Shown one piece after another: positions 37,926 to 46,224 of a stretch of 64,000 bases of DNA. Position numbers and translations under genes: made by a program. The notes under the pieces were generated by a model, which saw only the letters and a program-made list of their open reading frames with translations, did no database searches and had not been told where the DNA came from. Numbering within the stretch: position 1 is the stretch's first letter; every line of letters starts with the position of its first letter. Source of the DNA: Streptomyces violaceorubidus (lineage in GTDB: Bacteria > Actinomycetota > Actinomycetes > Streptomycetales > Streptomycetaceae); the NCBI RefSeq assembly GCF_000717995.1, contig NZ_JODM01000004.1, positions 169,460-233,459 on the forward strand. Reading direction: 5' to 3'.

Positions 37926-40331
37926 TCAACGGTCCACTCTCTCACCCGTGCCGGACGGGTCGGTGCTTTCCGCTGCGGTGTCCGGTGTCGGGTCACTCGG
38001 CTGCTCCGGGTCGTCTGCCCGGGCCGGCGCCGCGGACTCGTCCGTGGGACGCCCTTCGGGCTCCCCCGGGTTCTCCGGGCCGTTCTCGGCGTTGTCCGAG
38101 GCCTCCGGCTCCTCGGAGCCGCCCTCCTCGTCCTTCTCGGCGGCACGGGCCGCGGCACGCTTGCGCTGCGTGTACATCCGGAAGCCGGCGAGGACCAGCA
38201 GCAGAACGCCGCCTCCGATGACGAGCATCACGGTGGCCGTGATCTCCGTGACCTTCACGTCGAAGGTCACAGGGGCGCCGTACGGCCGTCCGTCCTTCGT
38301 GTACAGCTGGGCGATCACCGTCGCCCGGCCATTGGCGTTGGCCGACGTGGTGAACTTCACCGACTGGCTGTGGCCGCCGGATACCGAGATCGGCTGCTCC
38401 TCGTAGCGGGCGCCGTCGATCTCGAGGCGGGTCGGGTTCGTCGAGGTGAGCCGCAGGACCAGGGGTCCCACGTCCTGCACGAGGTTGTTCTGCACCGTGA
38501 CCGGGATCGTGGCGCTGCGGCCGGAGAGCTTCGTCTCCGACTTGTCGATCAGTCTGACCCGGCCGGCCAGCCCGTCGAGGTACGACTTCACGTCGGCGCG
38601 GAACGACTTCGCCTCGGTGGCCCGGCCGCGCCACGACACGGACATCTCCCGGTTCAGGGCGCGACCGAAGGGCGTCACCACCCGGGACGGGTCCGAGAGC
38701 ACGACCTTGAAGCTGTCCAGGGCGTCCTGCGTCTGGGCGCTCTGTACGAAGGCCGACCGGGGCAGCTCCTTCTTGCGCAGCGCCGACGGGTAGGAGGAGG
38801 TCCCCGGAACCTTGGTGGTGGCGTCCGGGTCCGGCTTGGCCGCGGAGGCCTCCGTCAGCTTCTGGGACTGGGACCAGGTGCCGCCCTGGAGGGCCCGCAG
38901 GCCCTCGGCCATCGCGCGCGCCTGGCTCCCGGTGGGCGTCCGCTGAGGGGCGATGACGACGCTGCGCTGCTTGCCGGTCTGGAGCCCCAGGCCCAGGCTC
39001 TGGGCAAGGAAGCGCTGCACGGCGAGCGTGGACGCGGACGCGCTCGTCAGGTCGCCCTCGAAGGCCGTGGACATCCGGGCGTCCGCCACGACGGCCGTCG
39101 TCCCGCCGCCGATGGGACGGGCGGCGGACGGTGTGTAGGAGAGGCCGTTGGTCTCCTGGAGGCTGTCGCTGCGCGCGATCACCTTGTCGGCGCCCGCGGA
39201 GGTGGCGACCTTGACGATCGACCGGTCGACGGCGCCGTCCACGGGCCAGGCGAAGTCGGTGTTCGGCTTCACATGGAGGATCGGTTCGACCGTGTTGTCG
39301 ACGACGTCCGTCGCGTCCTTGAGCTGACTCAGCGAGCCGGTGACATCCGTGCCGTTGTGGGCCAGGGACGCCAGGTCGGGGTCGGCGAAGGGGAGCGCGA
39401 CGACCTCCTCGTCGGCCACCGCGTCCTGCAGGTCGGCCAGCCACTGCTTGGCGACCGCCTGGTGGGTGCCCACGGTGGTCTTGTCCCCGTCCCGGACGCG
39501 GTAGCTGCCCGTCATCGCGTCGACGGACGCCAGCAGGTCCGGATCGACCACCCAGGTGACGTCGAGGTCCTTGCCCAGCGCCACCATCTGGTTCAGGCGG
39601 CCGCCGGGGGAGATCTCCTTTGCCAGGTCGTTGTTGAGGAAGACCGGGGTCTGCTCCTCGTTCGGCCCCGTTTCGGCGGCCATGTGCGTCGTCGAGACGA
39701 GCGGCCACAGCGCCGTGGTCCTGGTCCTGGTGTCGGCCTCGCCGGGCTGCCACGGCAGGAAGGTGCGCTGGATGCCGAGGATCTGCTCCCACGGCTGAGC
39801 GGAGGTCTCGCCGGACAGTGAGACGGCGAATTCGTAGACGCCGTCGTTGCCGAGGTTCAGGTCGTCCACCGGCACGGAGATGTTGAAGTGCTCGGCGACA
39901 CCGGGGGTGAGCTTGGAGAACTCGTCGGTGTACTTGTCGTCGATCTCCGGAGAGATGGAGCCCTGGAGGTCGTCGCTGTTCTTGGCGATCGAGTCGACCG
40001 ACGAACGGGTGTCGACCGGTGGGCCCACGCGCAGGCCCACATGGGCGTCGGTGACGGCCTGCTTGCCGTGGTTGGTCACGGTGCCCGAGACGGTCACCGT
40101 GTCCCCGTCCGTGGGCGCGGAGGGGGTGAGTGAGTCGACGGCCACGGCCACCGAGCCCGAGTCGGAGTCGGTCAGGGCGGCGGCGGCCTCCTCGGCGTGC
40201 GCCGAGCCGGCGGCGGGCAGCTGGACGAGACCGGCCAGCAGCGGCGCCCCGGCGAGCAGTGCCGTGGTGCGCCGCAGCCACCGGCGGGCAGGTGAGGCAC
40301 TGGTCCCCTGGAAGTCTGCCGCCTCGGCCAC
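37926..40331 (-). CDS. DUF6049 family membrane-anchored secreted protein
   Basis: 801 residues. The N-terminus (RRWLRRTTALLAGAPLLAGLVQLPAAGSAHA) is a signal peptide. The outside part, about 45-700, has Ig-like segments (VTVSGTVTNHGKQAVTDAHVGLRVG) and the conserved WVVDPDLLASVDAM block, and ends in a membrane helix (ATVMLVIGGGVLLLVLAGF). A short, very acidic tail of about 80 residues lies inside. It is the homologue of the large secreted protein next to mviN in mycobacteria (Rv3909 type). Function unknown; the neighbours suggest cell wall work. It is 44 bases upstream of murJ. Confidence 0.85.
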   Translation of the reverse strand: MAEAADFQGTSASPARRWLRRTTALLAGAPLLAGLVQLPAAGSAHAEEAAAALTDSDSGSVAVAVDSLTPSAPTDGDTVTVSGTVTNHGKQAVTDAHVGLRVGPPVDTRSSVDSIAKNSDDLQGSISPEIDDKYTDEFSKLTPGVAEHFNISVPVDDLNLGNDGVYEFAVSLSGETSAQPWEQILGIQRTFLPWQPGEADTRTRTTALWPLVSTTHMAAETGPNEEQTPVFLNNDLAKEISPGGRLNQMVALGKDLDVTWVVDPDLLASVDAMTGSYRVRDGDKTTVGTHQAVAKQWLADLQDAVADEEVVALPFADPDLASLAHNGTDVTGSLSQLKDATDVVDNTVEPILHVKPNTDFAWPVDGAVDRSIVKVATSAGADKVIARSDSLQETNGLSYTPSAARPIGGGTTAVVADARMSTAFEGDLTSASASTLAVQRFLAQSLGLGLQTGKQRSVVIAPQRTPTGSQARAMAEGLRALQGGTWSQSQKLTEASAAKPDPDATTKVPGTSSYPSALRKKELPRSAFVQSAQTQDALDSFKVVLSDPSRVVTPFGRALNREMSVSWRGRATEAKSFRADVKSYLDGLAGRVRLIDKSETKLSGRSATIPVTVQNNLVQDVGPLVLRLTSTNPTRLEIDGARYEEQPISVSGGHSQSVKFTTSANANGRATVIAQLYTKDGRPYGAPVTFDVKVTEITATVMLVIGGGVLLLVLAGFRMYTQRKRAAARAAEKDEEGGSEEPEASDNAENGPENPGEPEGRPTDESAAPARADDPEQPSDPTPDTAAESTDPSGTGERVDR

Positions 40332-40543
40332 GCGCTCGCCCGTCCCTCGTCGTGATCAGTGGTCGTCGGAATGTGCGTCCACGCATGGTAACGATGTGCG
40401 CCGAGGGGAAGTGCCGCGGAGTACGCCACAAGATCGGCGGGCGGGCCGGGCCCTCCCGCTATGTGCGCCTATAAAGGGAGCGGTACGGAAGCGGGGGATT
40501 CGGTGCGCGTTCTACGGGGGCGCCTGTCTCCGCCCGGGCCACG

Positions 40544-40549
40544 TACCCT
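40544..40549 (+). promoter_or_regulatory. Possible -10 of a leaderless pcnA transcript
   Basis: TACCCT lies nine bases before the GTG start, so the message may begin at or near the start codon. No ribosome site is visible and no clear -35 was found. The rest of the 40332-40557 divergent spacer shows nothing else I can name. Confidence 0.35.
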
Positions 40550-40557
40550 GTTCTGTT

Positions 40558-42003
40558 GTGCCGAACGCCAACGAAGTCAGCCCCAGCGTCCTGAGCCAGG
40601 AGCAGCACCGCACGGTGAGTGAGCCGCTGCGGATCGCCCCTGTCGCCGACGATCTCGCCCGCCGCTTTCAGGAGGCCGGGTTCTCGCTCGCCCTGGTCGG
40701 CGGCTCGGTCCGGGACGCCTTGCTCGGGCGGCTCGGCAACGACCTGGACTTCACGACCGACGCCCGCCCTCAGGACGTACTGAAGATCATGCGTCCCTGG
40801 GCGGACGCGGTCTGGGATGTCGGGATCGCCTTCGGCACGGTCGGAGGGCAGAAGGACGGCTGGCAGATCGAGGTGACCACCTACCGGTCGGAGGCGTACG
40901 ACCGCACCTCGCGCAAGCCCGAGGTGTCCTACGGTGACTCCATCGAGGAGGACCTCGTCCGGCGTGACTTCACGGTGAACGCGATGGCCGTCGCGCTTCC
41001 GGAGAAGGCGTTCATCGACCCGTACGGCGGACTCGACGACCTTGCGGCCCGGGTGCTGCGTACTCCCGGGACTCCCGAGGACTCGTTCTCGGACGACCCG
41101 CTCCGGATGATGCGGGCCGCGCGCTTCGCCGCACAGCTCGACTTCGAGGTGGCGCCGGAGGTCGTGAAGGCCATGCACGACATGGCCGGGCGCATCGACA
41201 TCGTCTCCGCCGAGCGGGTCCGGGACGAGTTGAACAAGCTCATCCTCTCCCCGCACCCGCGCAAGGGGCTGAGCCTGCTGGTGGAGACGGGCCTGGCCGC
41301 CCGGGTCCTGCCCGAGCTGCCGGCCCTGCGACTGGAGCGCGACGAGCACCACCGGCACAAGGACGTCTACGACCACACCCTCATCGTCCTGGAGCAGGCG
41401 ATGGCCCTGGAGAGCGACGGGCCCGACCTCACCCTGCGCCTGGCCGCCCTGCTGCACGACATCGGCAAGCCGCGCACCCGCCGCTTCGAGAAGGACGGCA
41501 GGGTCTCGTTCCACCACCACGAGGTGGTGGGCGCCAAGATGACGAAGAAGCGCATGACCGCGCTCAAGTACTCCAACGAGCTGGTGAAGGACGTCTCACG
41601 CCTGGTCGAGCTGCATCTGCGCTTCCACGGCTACGGCACGGGTGAGTGGACGGACTCCGCGGTCCGCCGCTATGTCCGGGACGCGGGCCCGCTGCTCGGC
41701 CGTCTCCACAAGCTGACGCGATCGGACTGCACGACACGCAACAAGCGCAAGGCGGCGGCCCTCTCCCGTGCCTACGACGGTCTGGAGGAACGGATCGAGC
41801 AGCTTCAGCAGCAGGAGGAGCTGGACGCGATCCGCCCGGACCTGGACGGCAACCAGATCATGGAGATCCTCGGCATCCGTCCCGGACCGGCCGTCGGCCA
41901 GGCGTACAAGCACCTGATGGAGCTTCGCCTGGAGAACGGGCCGATGGGGCACGACGCGGCGGTGGCGGCGCTGAAGGAGTGGTGGGCCGGCCAGGAGGCG
42001 TGA
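40558..42003 (+). CDS. pcnA: CCA tRNA nucleotidyltransferase
   Basis: 481 residues from GTG 40558 (VPNANEVSPSVLSQEQ); upstream codons of the open frame are antisense to the DUF6049 gene. Class II head: LVGGSVRDALLGRLGNDLDFTTDARP with the two catalytic aspartates (DLDF), the flexible loop DLVRRDFTVNAMA and the base-selecting DDPLRMMRAARFAAQLDF. A C-terminal HD domain follows (ALLHDIGKPRTRRF, then FHHHEVVGAKMT), which can carry phosphohydrolase activity. It adds or repairs the 3' CCA of tRNAs. The tRNA-Ile in this window lacks an encoded CCA. Confidence 0.95.
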   Translation: MPNANEVSPSVLSQEQHRTVSEPLRIAPVADDLARRFQEAGFSLALVGGSVRDALLGRLGNDLDFTTDARPQDVLKIMRPWADAVWDVGIAFGTVGGQKDGWQIEVTTYRSEAYDRTSRKPEVSYGDSIEEDLVRRDFTVNAMAVALPEKAFIDPYGGLDDLAARVLRTPGTPEDSFSDDPLRMMRAARFAAQLDFEVAPEVVKAMHDMAGRIDIVSAERVRDELNKLILSPHPRKGLSLLVETGLAARVLPELPALRLERDEHHRHKDVYDHTLIVLEQAMALESDGPDLTLRLAALLHDIGKPRTRRFEKDGRVSFHHHEVVGAKMTKKRMTALKYSNELVKDVSRLVELHLRFHGYGTGEWTDSAVRRYVRDAGPLLGRLHKLTRSDCTTRNKRKAAALSRAYDGLEERIEQLQQQEELDAIRPDLDGNQIMEILGIRPGPAVGQAYKHLMELRLENGPMGHDAAVAALKEWWAGQEA

Positions 42004-42022
42004 CCCGAGGATGACGAACAGA

Positions 42023-42060
42023 CGAAGGGGCGATGTTTCACGTGAAACATCGCCCCTTCG
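42023..42060. terminator. parS: 38-bp perfect palindrome: terminator with parS site 6 at its centre
   Basis: CGAAGGGGCGAT and ATCGCCCCTTCG flank a perfect parS (42035-42048, GTTTCACGTGAAAC), making one uninterrupted 38-base palindrome. It lies between the convergent pcnA and LppU-type genes and would act as terminator in both directions as RNA, and as ParB site as DNA. Confidence 0.85.
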
Positions 42061-42077
42061 CCGTCTGTGACGGTGCC

Positions 42078-42605
42078 TTACTTGTCCTTCAGGCAGAGCA
42101 GGAAGTCGCTGCCGCTGCCGCTCTCGGTGTACGAGTACTGGAAGTCCTTGGCGGCTTCGGAGCACTTGCTCTCAGCGGTGAGAGCGGAGAAGGACCCCTT
42201 GATCTTGGCCAGCACCACGTACTGGGCCTTCGCGTCGCCGCAGTCGACGACCTCGAGGTCCGGGTCGGTGTCGCTGGTGCTGCCGCGGTGCATGCAGTCG
42301 CCGACCGCAGCGGTGTCGGCGTCGTCCCGGCTGGCGATGTAACCGCCGACCGCTACACCCACGACGACCACCGCGATGACGATGTTCTTGATCGTCTTGA
42401 AGCTCAGCTTGCGGCGGGCCGGCTGCGGCGGCACCGGGGCGTACGGGGCACCCTGCTGCGGGAAGCCGGGCTGACCGGGCTGGCCTGCCTGCTGCGGGAA
42501 GCCCGGCTGCCCCTGGGCGTAGGGGTTCTGCCCCTGGGGCTGCTGCGGAGCCTGCGGCGGGTTCTGCGCGAACGGGTTGCCCTGAGGCGGCGGCTGGGTG
42601 GTCAC
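42078..42605 (-). CDS. LppU/SCO3897 family membrane protein
   Basis: 175 residues from GTG 42605 (VTTQPPPQGNPFAQ), with GGGGGAC before it. The first 75 residues are Pro/Gln/Gly-rich (repeats of GFPQQ and GQPG). One membrane helix follows (KNIVIAVVVVGVAVGGYIAS, about 92-111) and an outside domain with cysteines in GDCMHRG, EVVDCGDAKAQY, SKCSEA and LLCLKDK that probably form two disulfides. It matches the Streptomyces protein family named after SCO3897 and mycobacterial LppU. Function unknown. Confidence 0.8.
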   Translation of the reverse strand: MTTQPPPQGNPFAQNPPQAPQQPQGQNPYAQGQPGFPQQAGQPGQPGFPQQGAPYAPVPPQPARRKLSFKTIKNIVIAVVVVGVAVGGYIASRDDADTAAVGDCMHRGSTSDTDPDLEVVDCGDAKAQYVVLAKIKGSFSALTAESKCSEAAKDFQYSYTESGSGSDFLLCLKDK

Positions 42606-42711
42606 TGGGGGTCCCCCTGGAATAGGTGCGTGTCGCGAACATGCCGCGAGATAAGACGCACGTAAGCTACCGGGTCCCACTGACAACTCTGTAGCCCAAT
42701 GGGCCTCTGTG

Positions 42712-43989
42712 TCACTGATGTGACACTCGTCGACTCTCAAACCGGGCCATAGCTGCCGCAACCACTCCGTAGAGCACGGAGACCGTCACGACCAGCTGAA
42801 CCGACCGGCCGTCAGGCGGCAGCATGAGCGCGGCCACCCCGGCCGCGCCGACGAAGGCCACGTTGAACAGCACGTCGTAGACGGAGAAGATCCGGCCCCG
42901 GAAGGTGTCGTCGACCAGGGACTGCACGACCGTGTCGGTCGCGATCTTCGCTCCCTGCGTGGTCAGGCCCAGCACGAAGGCGGCGGCGAGCAGGGGCGCC
43001 GTGGCGAACGGCAGTCCCAGCGCCGGCACCAGCACGGTGGCGACCGCCGCGCACACGGCCATCCAGCGACCGGGTCCCAGCCTTCCCGCGGCCCAGGGGG
43101 TGACCACCGCCGCCGCGAAGAACCCGGCCCCGGAGACCCCCAGCGCCAGCCCCAGCAGGGCGAGCCCCTCCTCCGTGTCCGAGGAGAGGGAGTACCGGCA
43201 CAGCATCAACAGCATCACCAGCAGGGCGCCGTAGCAGAACCGCATCAGCGTCATGCCCGCGAGTGCCCAGGCCGCTTCCCGGCGGACGGGCGCGGCGAGA
43301 TGACGCACGCCCGCCACCAGGTCGCGGGCCGTGCCGGTGAGCGCCGAGGCCAGCCTGGGCGGTACGCGTTCCGGGTCGGGGCCGAGCAGGTCCACGGCGA
43401 TCCGCAGCGACGCCAGCGCCCCGCACAGATAGAGGCCGGCGCCGAGCAGCACCACTGCGGCGTCGGAGTCGGAGACGACGAGGCGTACGACGAAGGCGAG
43501 GCCGCCGCCCGCAGTGGCGGCCAGGGTGCCGGCCGTCGGGGAGAGCGAGTTGGCGATCACCAGACGTTCGGCGTCGACCACCCGGGGCAGCGCGGCGGAC
43601 AGACCCGCGAGGACGAAGCGGTTGACGGCCGTGACACAGAGGGCCGAGACGTAGAAGAGCCAGTCGGGAACGGAGGCGACCATCAGCACCGCCGTCACCG
43701 AGGCCAGCGCGGCACGCAGCAGGTTGCCGTACAGGAAGACCTGGCGGCGGCGCCAGCGGTCGAGGAGGACGCCGGCGAAAGGCCCCACCAGGGAGTACGG
43801 AAGCAGCAGCACCGCCATCGCGGAGGCGATCGCGGCGGGCGAGGTCTGTTTCTCCGGGGAGAAGACGACGTAGGTGGCGAGCGCGACCTGGTAGATACCG
43901 TCGGCGCCCTGGGAGAGCAGGCGAACGGCGAGCAGGCGCCGAAACCCCTTCAGGCGCAGCAGGACGCGCAGGTCACGGACGACGGCCAT
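42712..43989 (-). CDS. MFS transporter
   Basis: 425 residues from ATG 43989, with GAGG eight bases before it (GTG 43995 is possible). About 12 hydrophobic segments; the loop between helices 2 and 3 reads GVLLDRWRRRQVFLYGNLLRA, the MFS signature (GxLaDrxGrkxxl form). It resembles drug or macrolide efflux carriers; substrate unknown. It keeps its place between the SCO3897-type gene and inositol phosphate synthase in Streptomyces. Confidence 0.85.
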   Translation of the reverse strand: MAVVRDLRVLLRLKGFRRLLAVRLLSQGADGIYQVALATYVVFSPEKQTSPAAIASAMAVLLLPYSLVGPFAGVLLDRWRRRQVFLYGNLLRAALASVTAVLMVASVPDWLFYVSALCVTAVNRFVLAGLSAALPRVVDAERLVIANSLSPTAGTLAATAGGGLAFVVRLVVSDSDAAVVLLGAGLYLCGALASLRIAVDLLGPDPERVPPRLASALTGTARDLVAGVRHLAAPVRREAAWALAGMTLMRFCYGALLVMLLMLCRYSLSSDTEEGLALLGLALGVSGAGFFAAAVVTPWAAGRLGPGRWMAVCAAVATVLVPALGLPFATAPLLAAAFVLGLTTQGAKIATDTVVQSLVDDTFRGRIFSVYDVLFNVAFVGAAGVAALMLPPDGRSVQLVVTVSVLYGVVAAAMARFESRRVSHQ

Positions 43990-44012
43990 GGGCACAGCCT
44001 CACATACGGGAA

Positions 44013-44042
44013 GGGTCCCCGGGTCATGCGACCCGGGGACCC
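44013..44042 (-). terminator. Terminator of ino1
   Basis: Perfect stem GGGTCCCCGGGTC / GACCCGGGGACCC with loop ATGC, 25 bases after the ino1 stop codon. Confidence 0.85.
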
Positions 44043-44067
44043 TCGGCAGACCGGGGTCAGCGGCTGC

Positions 44068-45150
44068 TCAGCGCTCGACCTCGCCCGCGATGAACTTCTC
44101 GACGTTGGCACGGGCCTCGTCGTCGAAGTACTGGACCGGCGGGGACTTCATGAAGTAGCTCGACGCCGACAGGATCGGGCCGCCGATGCCGCGGTCCTTG
44201 GCGATCTTCGCGGCGCGCAGGGCGTCGATGATGACACCGGCCGAGTTCGGGGAGTCCCAGACCTCGAGCTTGTACTCGAGGTTCAGCGGGACGTCACCGA
44301 AGGCGCGGCCCTCGAGGCGGACGTAGGCCCACTTGCGGTCGTCGAGCCAGGCGACGTAGTCGGACGGGCCGATGTGGACGTTGTCCGCACCCAGGTCGCG
44401 GTCGGGGATCTGGGAGGTGACGGCCTGCGTCTTGGAGATCTTCTTGGACTCCAGGCGCTCGCGCTCGAGCATGTTCTTGAAGTCCATGTTGCCGCCGACG
44501 TTCAGCTGCATCGTGCGGTCCAGGACGACGCCCCGGTCCTCGAACAGCTTCGCCATGACGCGGTGCGTGATGGTGGCGCCGACCTGCGACTTGATGTCGT
44601 CGCCGACGATCGGGACGCCCGCCTCGGTGAATTTGTCCGCCCACTCCTTGGTGCCGGCGATGAAGACCGGGAGGGCGTTGACGAAGGCGACCTTGGCGTC
44701 GATGGCGCACTGGGCGTAGTACTTCGCCGCGACCTCGGAACCGACGGGCAGGTAGCAGACGAGCACGTCGACCTGCTTGTCCTTGAGGACCTGGACGATG
44801 TCGACCGGCGCCTCGGCGGACTCCTCGATGGTCTGGCGGTAGTACTTGCCGAGACCGTCGTGCGTGTGGCCGCGCTGGACCTGGACGCCGGTGTTCGGCA
44901 CGTCGCAGATCTTGATGGTGTTGTTCTCGGAGGCGCCGATGGCGTCCGCGAGGTCCAGGCCGACCTTCTTGGCGTCCACGTCGAAGGCGGCGACGAACTC
45001 GATGTCACTGACGTGGTAGTCGCCGAACTGGACGTGCATCAGGCCGGGGACCTTGGCCGCCGGGTCGGCGTCCTTGTAGTACTCGACGCCCTGCACCAGC
45101 GATGCGGCGCAGTTGCCCACACCGACGATGGCTACGCGAACCGAACCCAT
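44068..45150 (-). CDS. ino1: Inositol-3-phosphate synthase
   Basis: 360 residues from ATG 45150, with GGGAGC before it. N-terminal NAD-binding [20 protein letters not shown]; conserved blocks [47 protein letters not shown] and LNVGGNMDF. The lysines in SKTQAVTSQ and the DDIKSQ block are the catalytic ones of this family. It converts glucose 6-phosphate to inositol 3-phosphate, the first step toward phosphatidylinositol and mycothiol. The PadR gene lies 44 bases upstream on the same strand, so the two are probably cotranscribed. Confidence 0.95.
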   Translation of the reverse strand: MGSVRVAIVGVGNCAASLVQGVEYYKDADPAAKVPGLMHVQFGDYHVSDIEFVAAFDVDAKKVGLDLADAIGASENNTIKICDVPNTGVQVQRGHTHDGLGKYYRQTIEESAEAPVDIVQVLKDKQVDVLVCYLPVGSEVAAKYYAQCAIDAKVAFVNALPVFIAGTKEWADKFTEAGVPIVGDDIKSQVGATITHRVMAKLFEDRGVVLDRTMQLNVGGNMDFKNMLERERLESKKISKTQAVTSQIPDRDLGADNVHIGPSDYVAWLDDRKWAYVRLEGRAFGDVPLNLEYKLEVWDSPNSAGVIIDALRAAKIAKDRGIGGPILSASSYFMKSPPVQYFDDEARANVEKFIAGEVER

Positions 45151-45194
45151 TCCGGTTGCTCCCTGTGTGTACGAGTGAGGCCCTGACTGGGCGC

Positions 45195-45872
45195 TCACGT
45201 GGCGGTGTCGCCGGGCGTATCCGGCCGGGGGTCGTCCCCCGGCCGGGGCAGGCCGCCCGTCGCTCCAGATGTCGTGTCCTGTTGAGCGGTCCCCTCGGCG
45301 GCGGAACCCCTCAGGTCCCGCCCCGCCCGCTCGCTCTCGATGAGCTCGTTCAGCCAGCGCACTTCGCGCTCCACGGACTCCATTCCATGGCGCTGCAGCT
45401 CAAGCGTGTAGTCGTCGAGTCGCTCCCGGGTGCGGGCCAGCGAGGTCCGCATCTTCTCCAGGCGCTCCTCCAGCCGGCTGCGCCGTCCCTCGAGCACGCG
45501 CATGCGTACGTCTCGCGACGTCTGCCCGAAGAACGCGAAGCGAGCGGCGAAGGTCTCGTCCTCGTACGCGTCCGGGCCCGTCTGGGAGAGGAGCTGCTCG
45601 AAGTGTTCCTTACCGTCGGCCGTCAACCGGTAGACGATCTTGGCGCGGCGTCCCGTGAGGGAAGCGGCGGCCTCGCCGACGTTCCCCGGTTCCTCGATCA
45701 ACCAGCCGTTGGCGACCAGCGTCTTGAGGCAGGGGTAGAGCGTCCCGTAGCTGAACGCCCGGAACACACCCAGTGACGTGTTGAGCCGTTTACGCAGCTC
45801 GTAGCCGTGCATCGGGGACTCGCGGAGCAGGCCGAGTACGGCGAACTCGAGGATGCCGGATCTCCGGCTCAT
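45195..45872 (-). CDS. PadR-family transcriptional regulator
   Basis: 225 residues. Winged helix at 1-85 ([24 protein letters not shown], then [18 protein letters not shown] and the wing [14 protein letters not shown]). The rest, to about 190, is a long helical dimerisation part ([26 protein letters not shown]) with a coiled-coil look, then a Pro/Gly/Thr tail. A strong palindrome lies just upstream. It probably represses itself and ino1 (inference). Confidence 0.9.
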   Translation of the reverse strand: MSRRSGILEFAVLGLLRESPMHGYELRKRLNTSLGVFRAFSYGTLYPCLKTLVANGWLIEEPGNVGEAAASLTGRRAKIVYRLTADGKEHFEQLLSQTGPDAYEDETFAARFAFFGQTSRDVRMRVLEGRRSRLEERLEKMRTSLARTRERLDDYTLELQRHGMESVEREVRWLNELIESERAGRDLRGSAAEGTAQQDTTSGATGGLPRPGDDPRPDTPGDTAT

Positions 45873-45898
45873 CGTCGCCTCCTCTCGCCCTTATGCCG

Positions 45899-45927
45899 TG
45901 CTGATGTATCGACTCGATACATCAGCA
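45899..45927. promoter_or_regulatory. PadR operator palindrome
   Basis: TGCTGATGTATCG-ACT-CGATACATCAGCA is a perfect 13-base inverted repeat with a three-base centre. It includes the ATGTAT...ATACAT core typical of PadR sites, and lies 27 bases before the padR start codon. The rest of the 45873-46224 spacer shows no other clear element. Confidence 0.8.
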
Positions 45928-46224
45928 CGATAGAACGAGCTTCTGCGTGCGACAAGAGGTGAACTGGTGAACGGGATCACATCAGGGTTTCATCGCGAGC
46001 AAGTTGCCTGATTTGAGGTGAACTTCGGGCCGCGGGGGTTTTGACGGTGCGTAGTGTGTGCGCCATGCAAACCACCGGGAACCGAGTGACGTCTGGGGGC
46101 GTCCCTGTCCCCGGTGCAGTACGGGTGAATGCGGAAGGGGCCGCAGCCGTACTTCGGGGGGACCGGAAACCAGCCGCCTTTACCAGGCGCGCAAAGGTGC
46201 GCCTGCCCGAGGAGTAGTCGTTCG

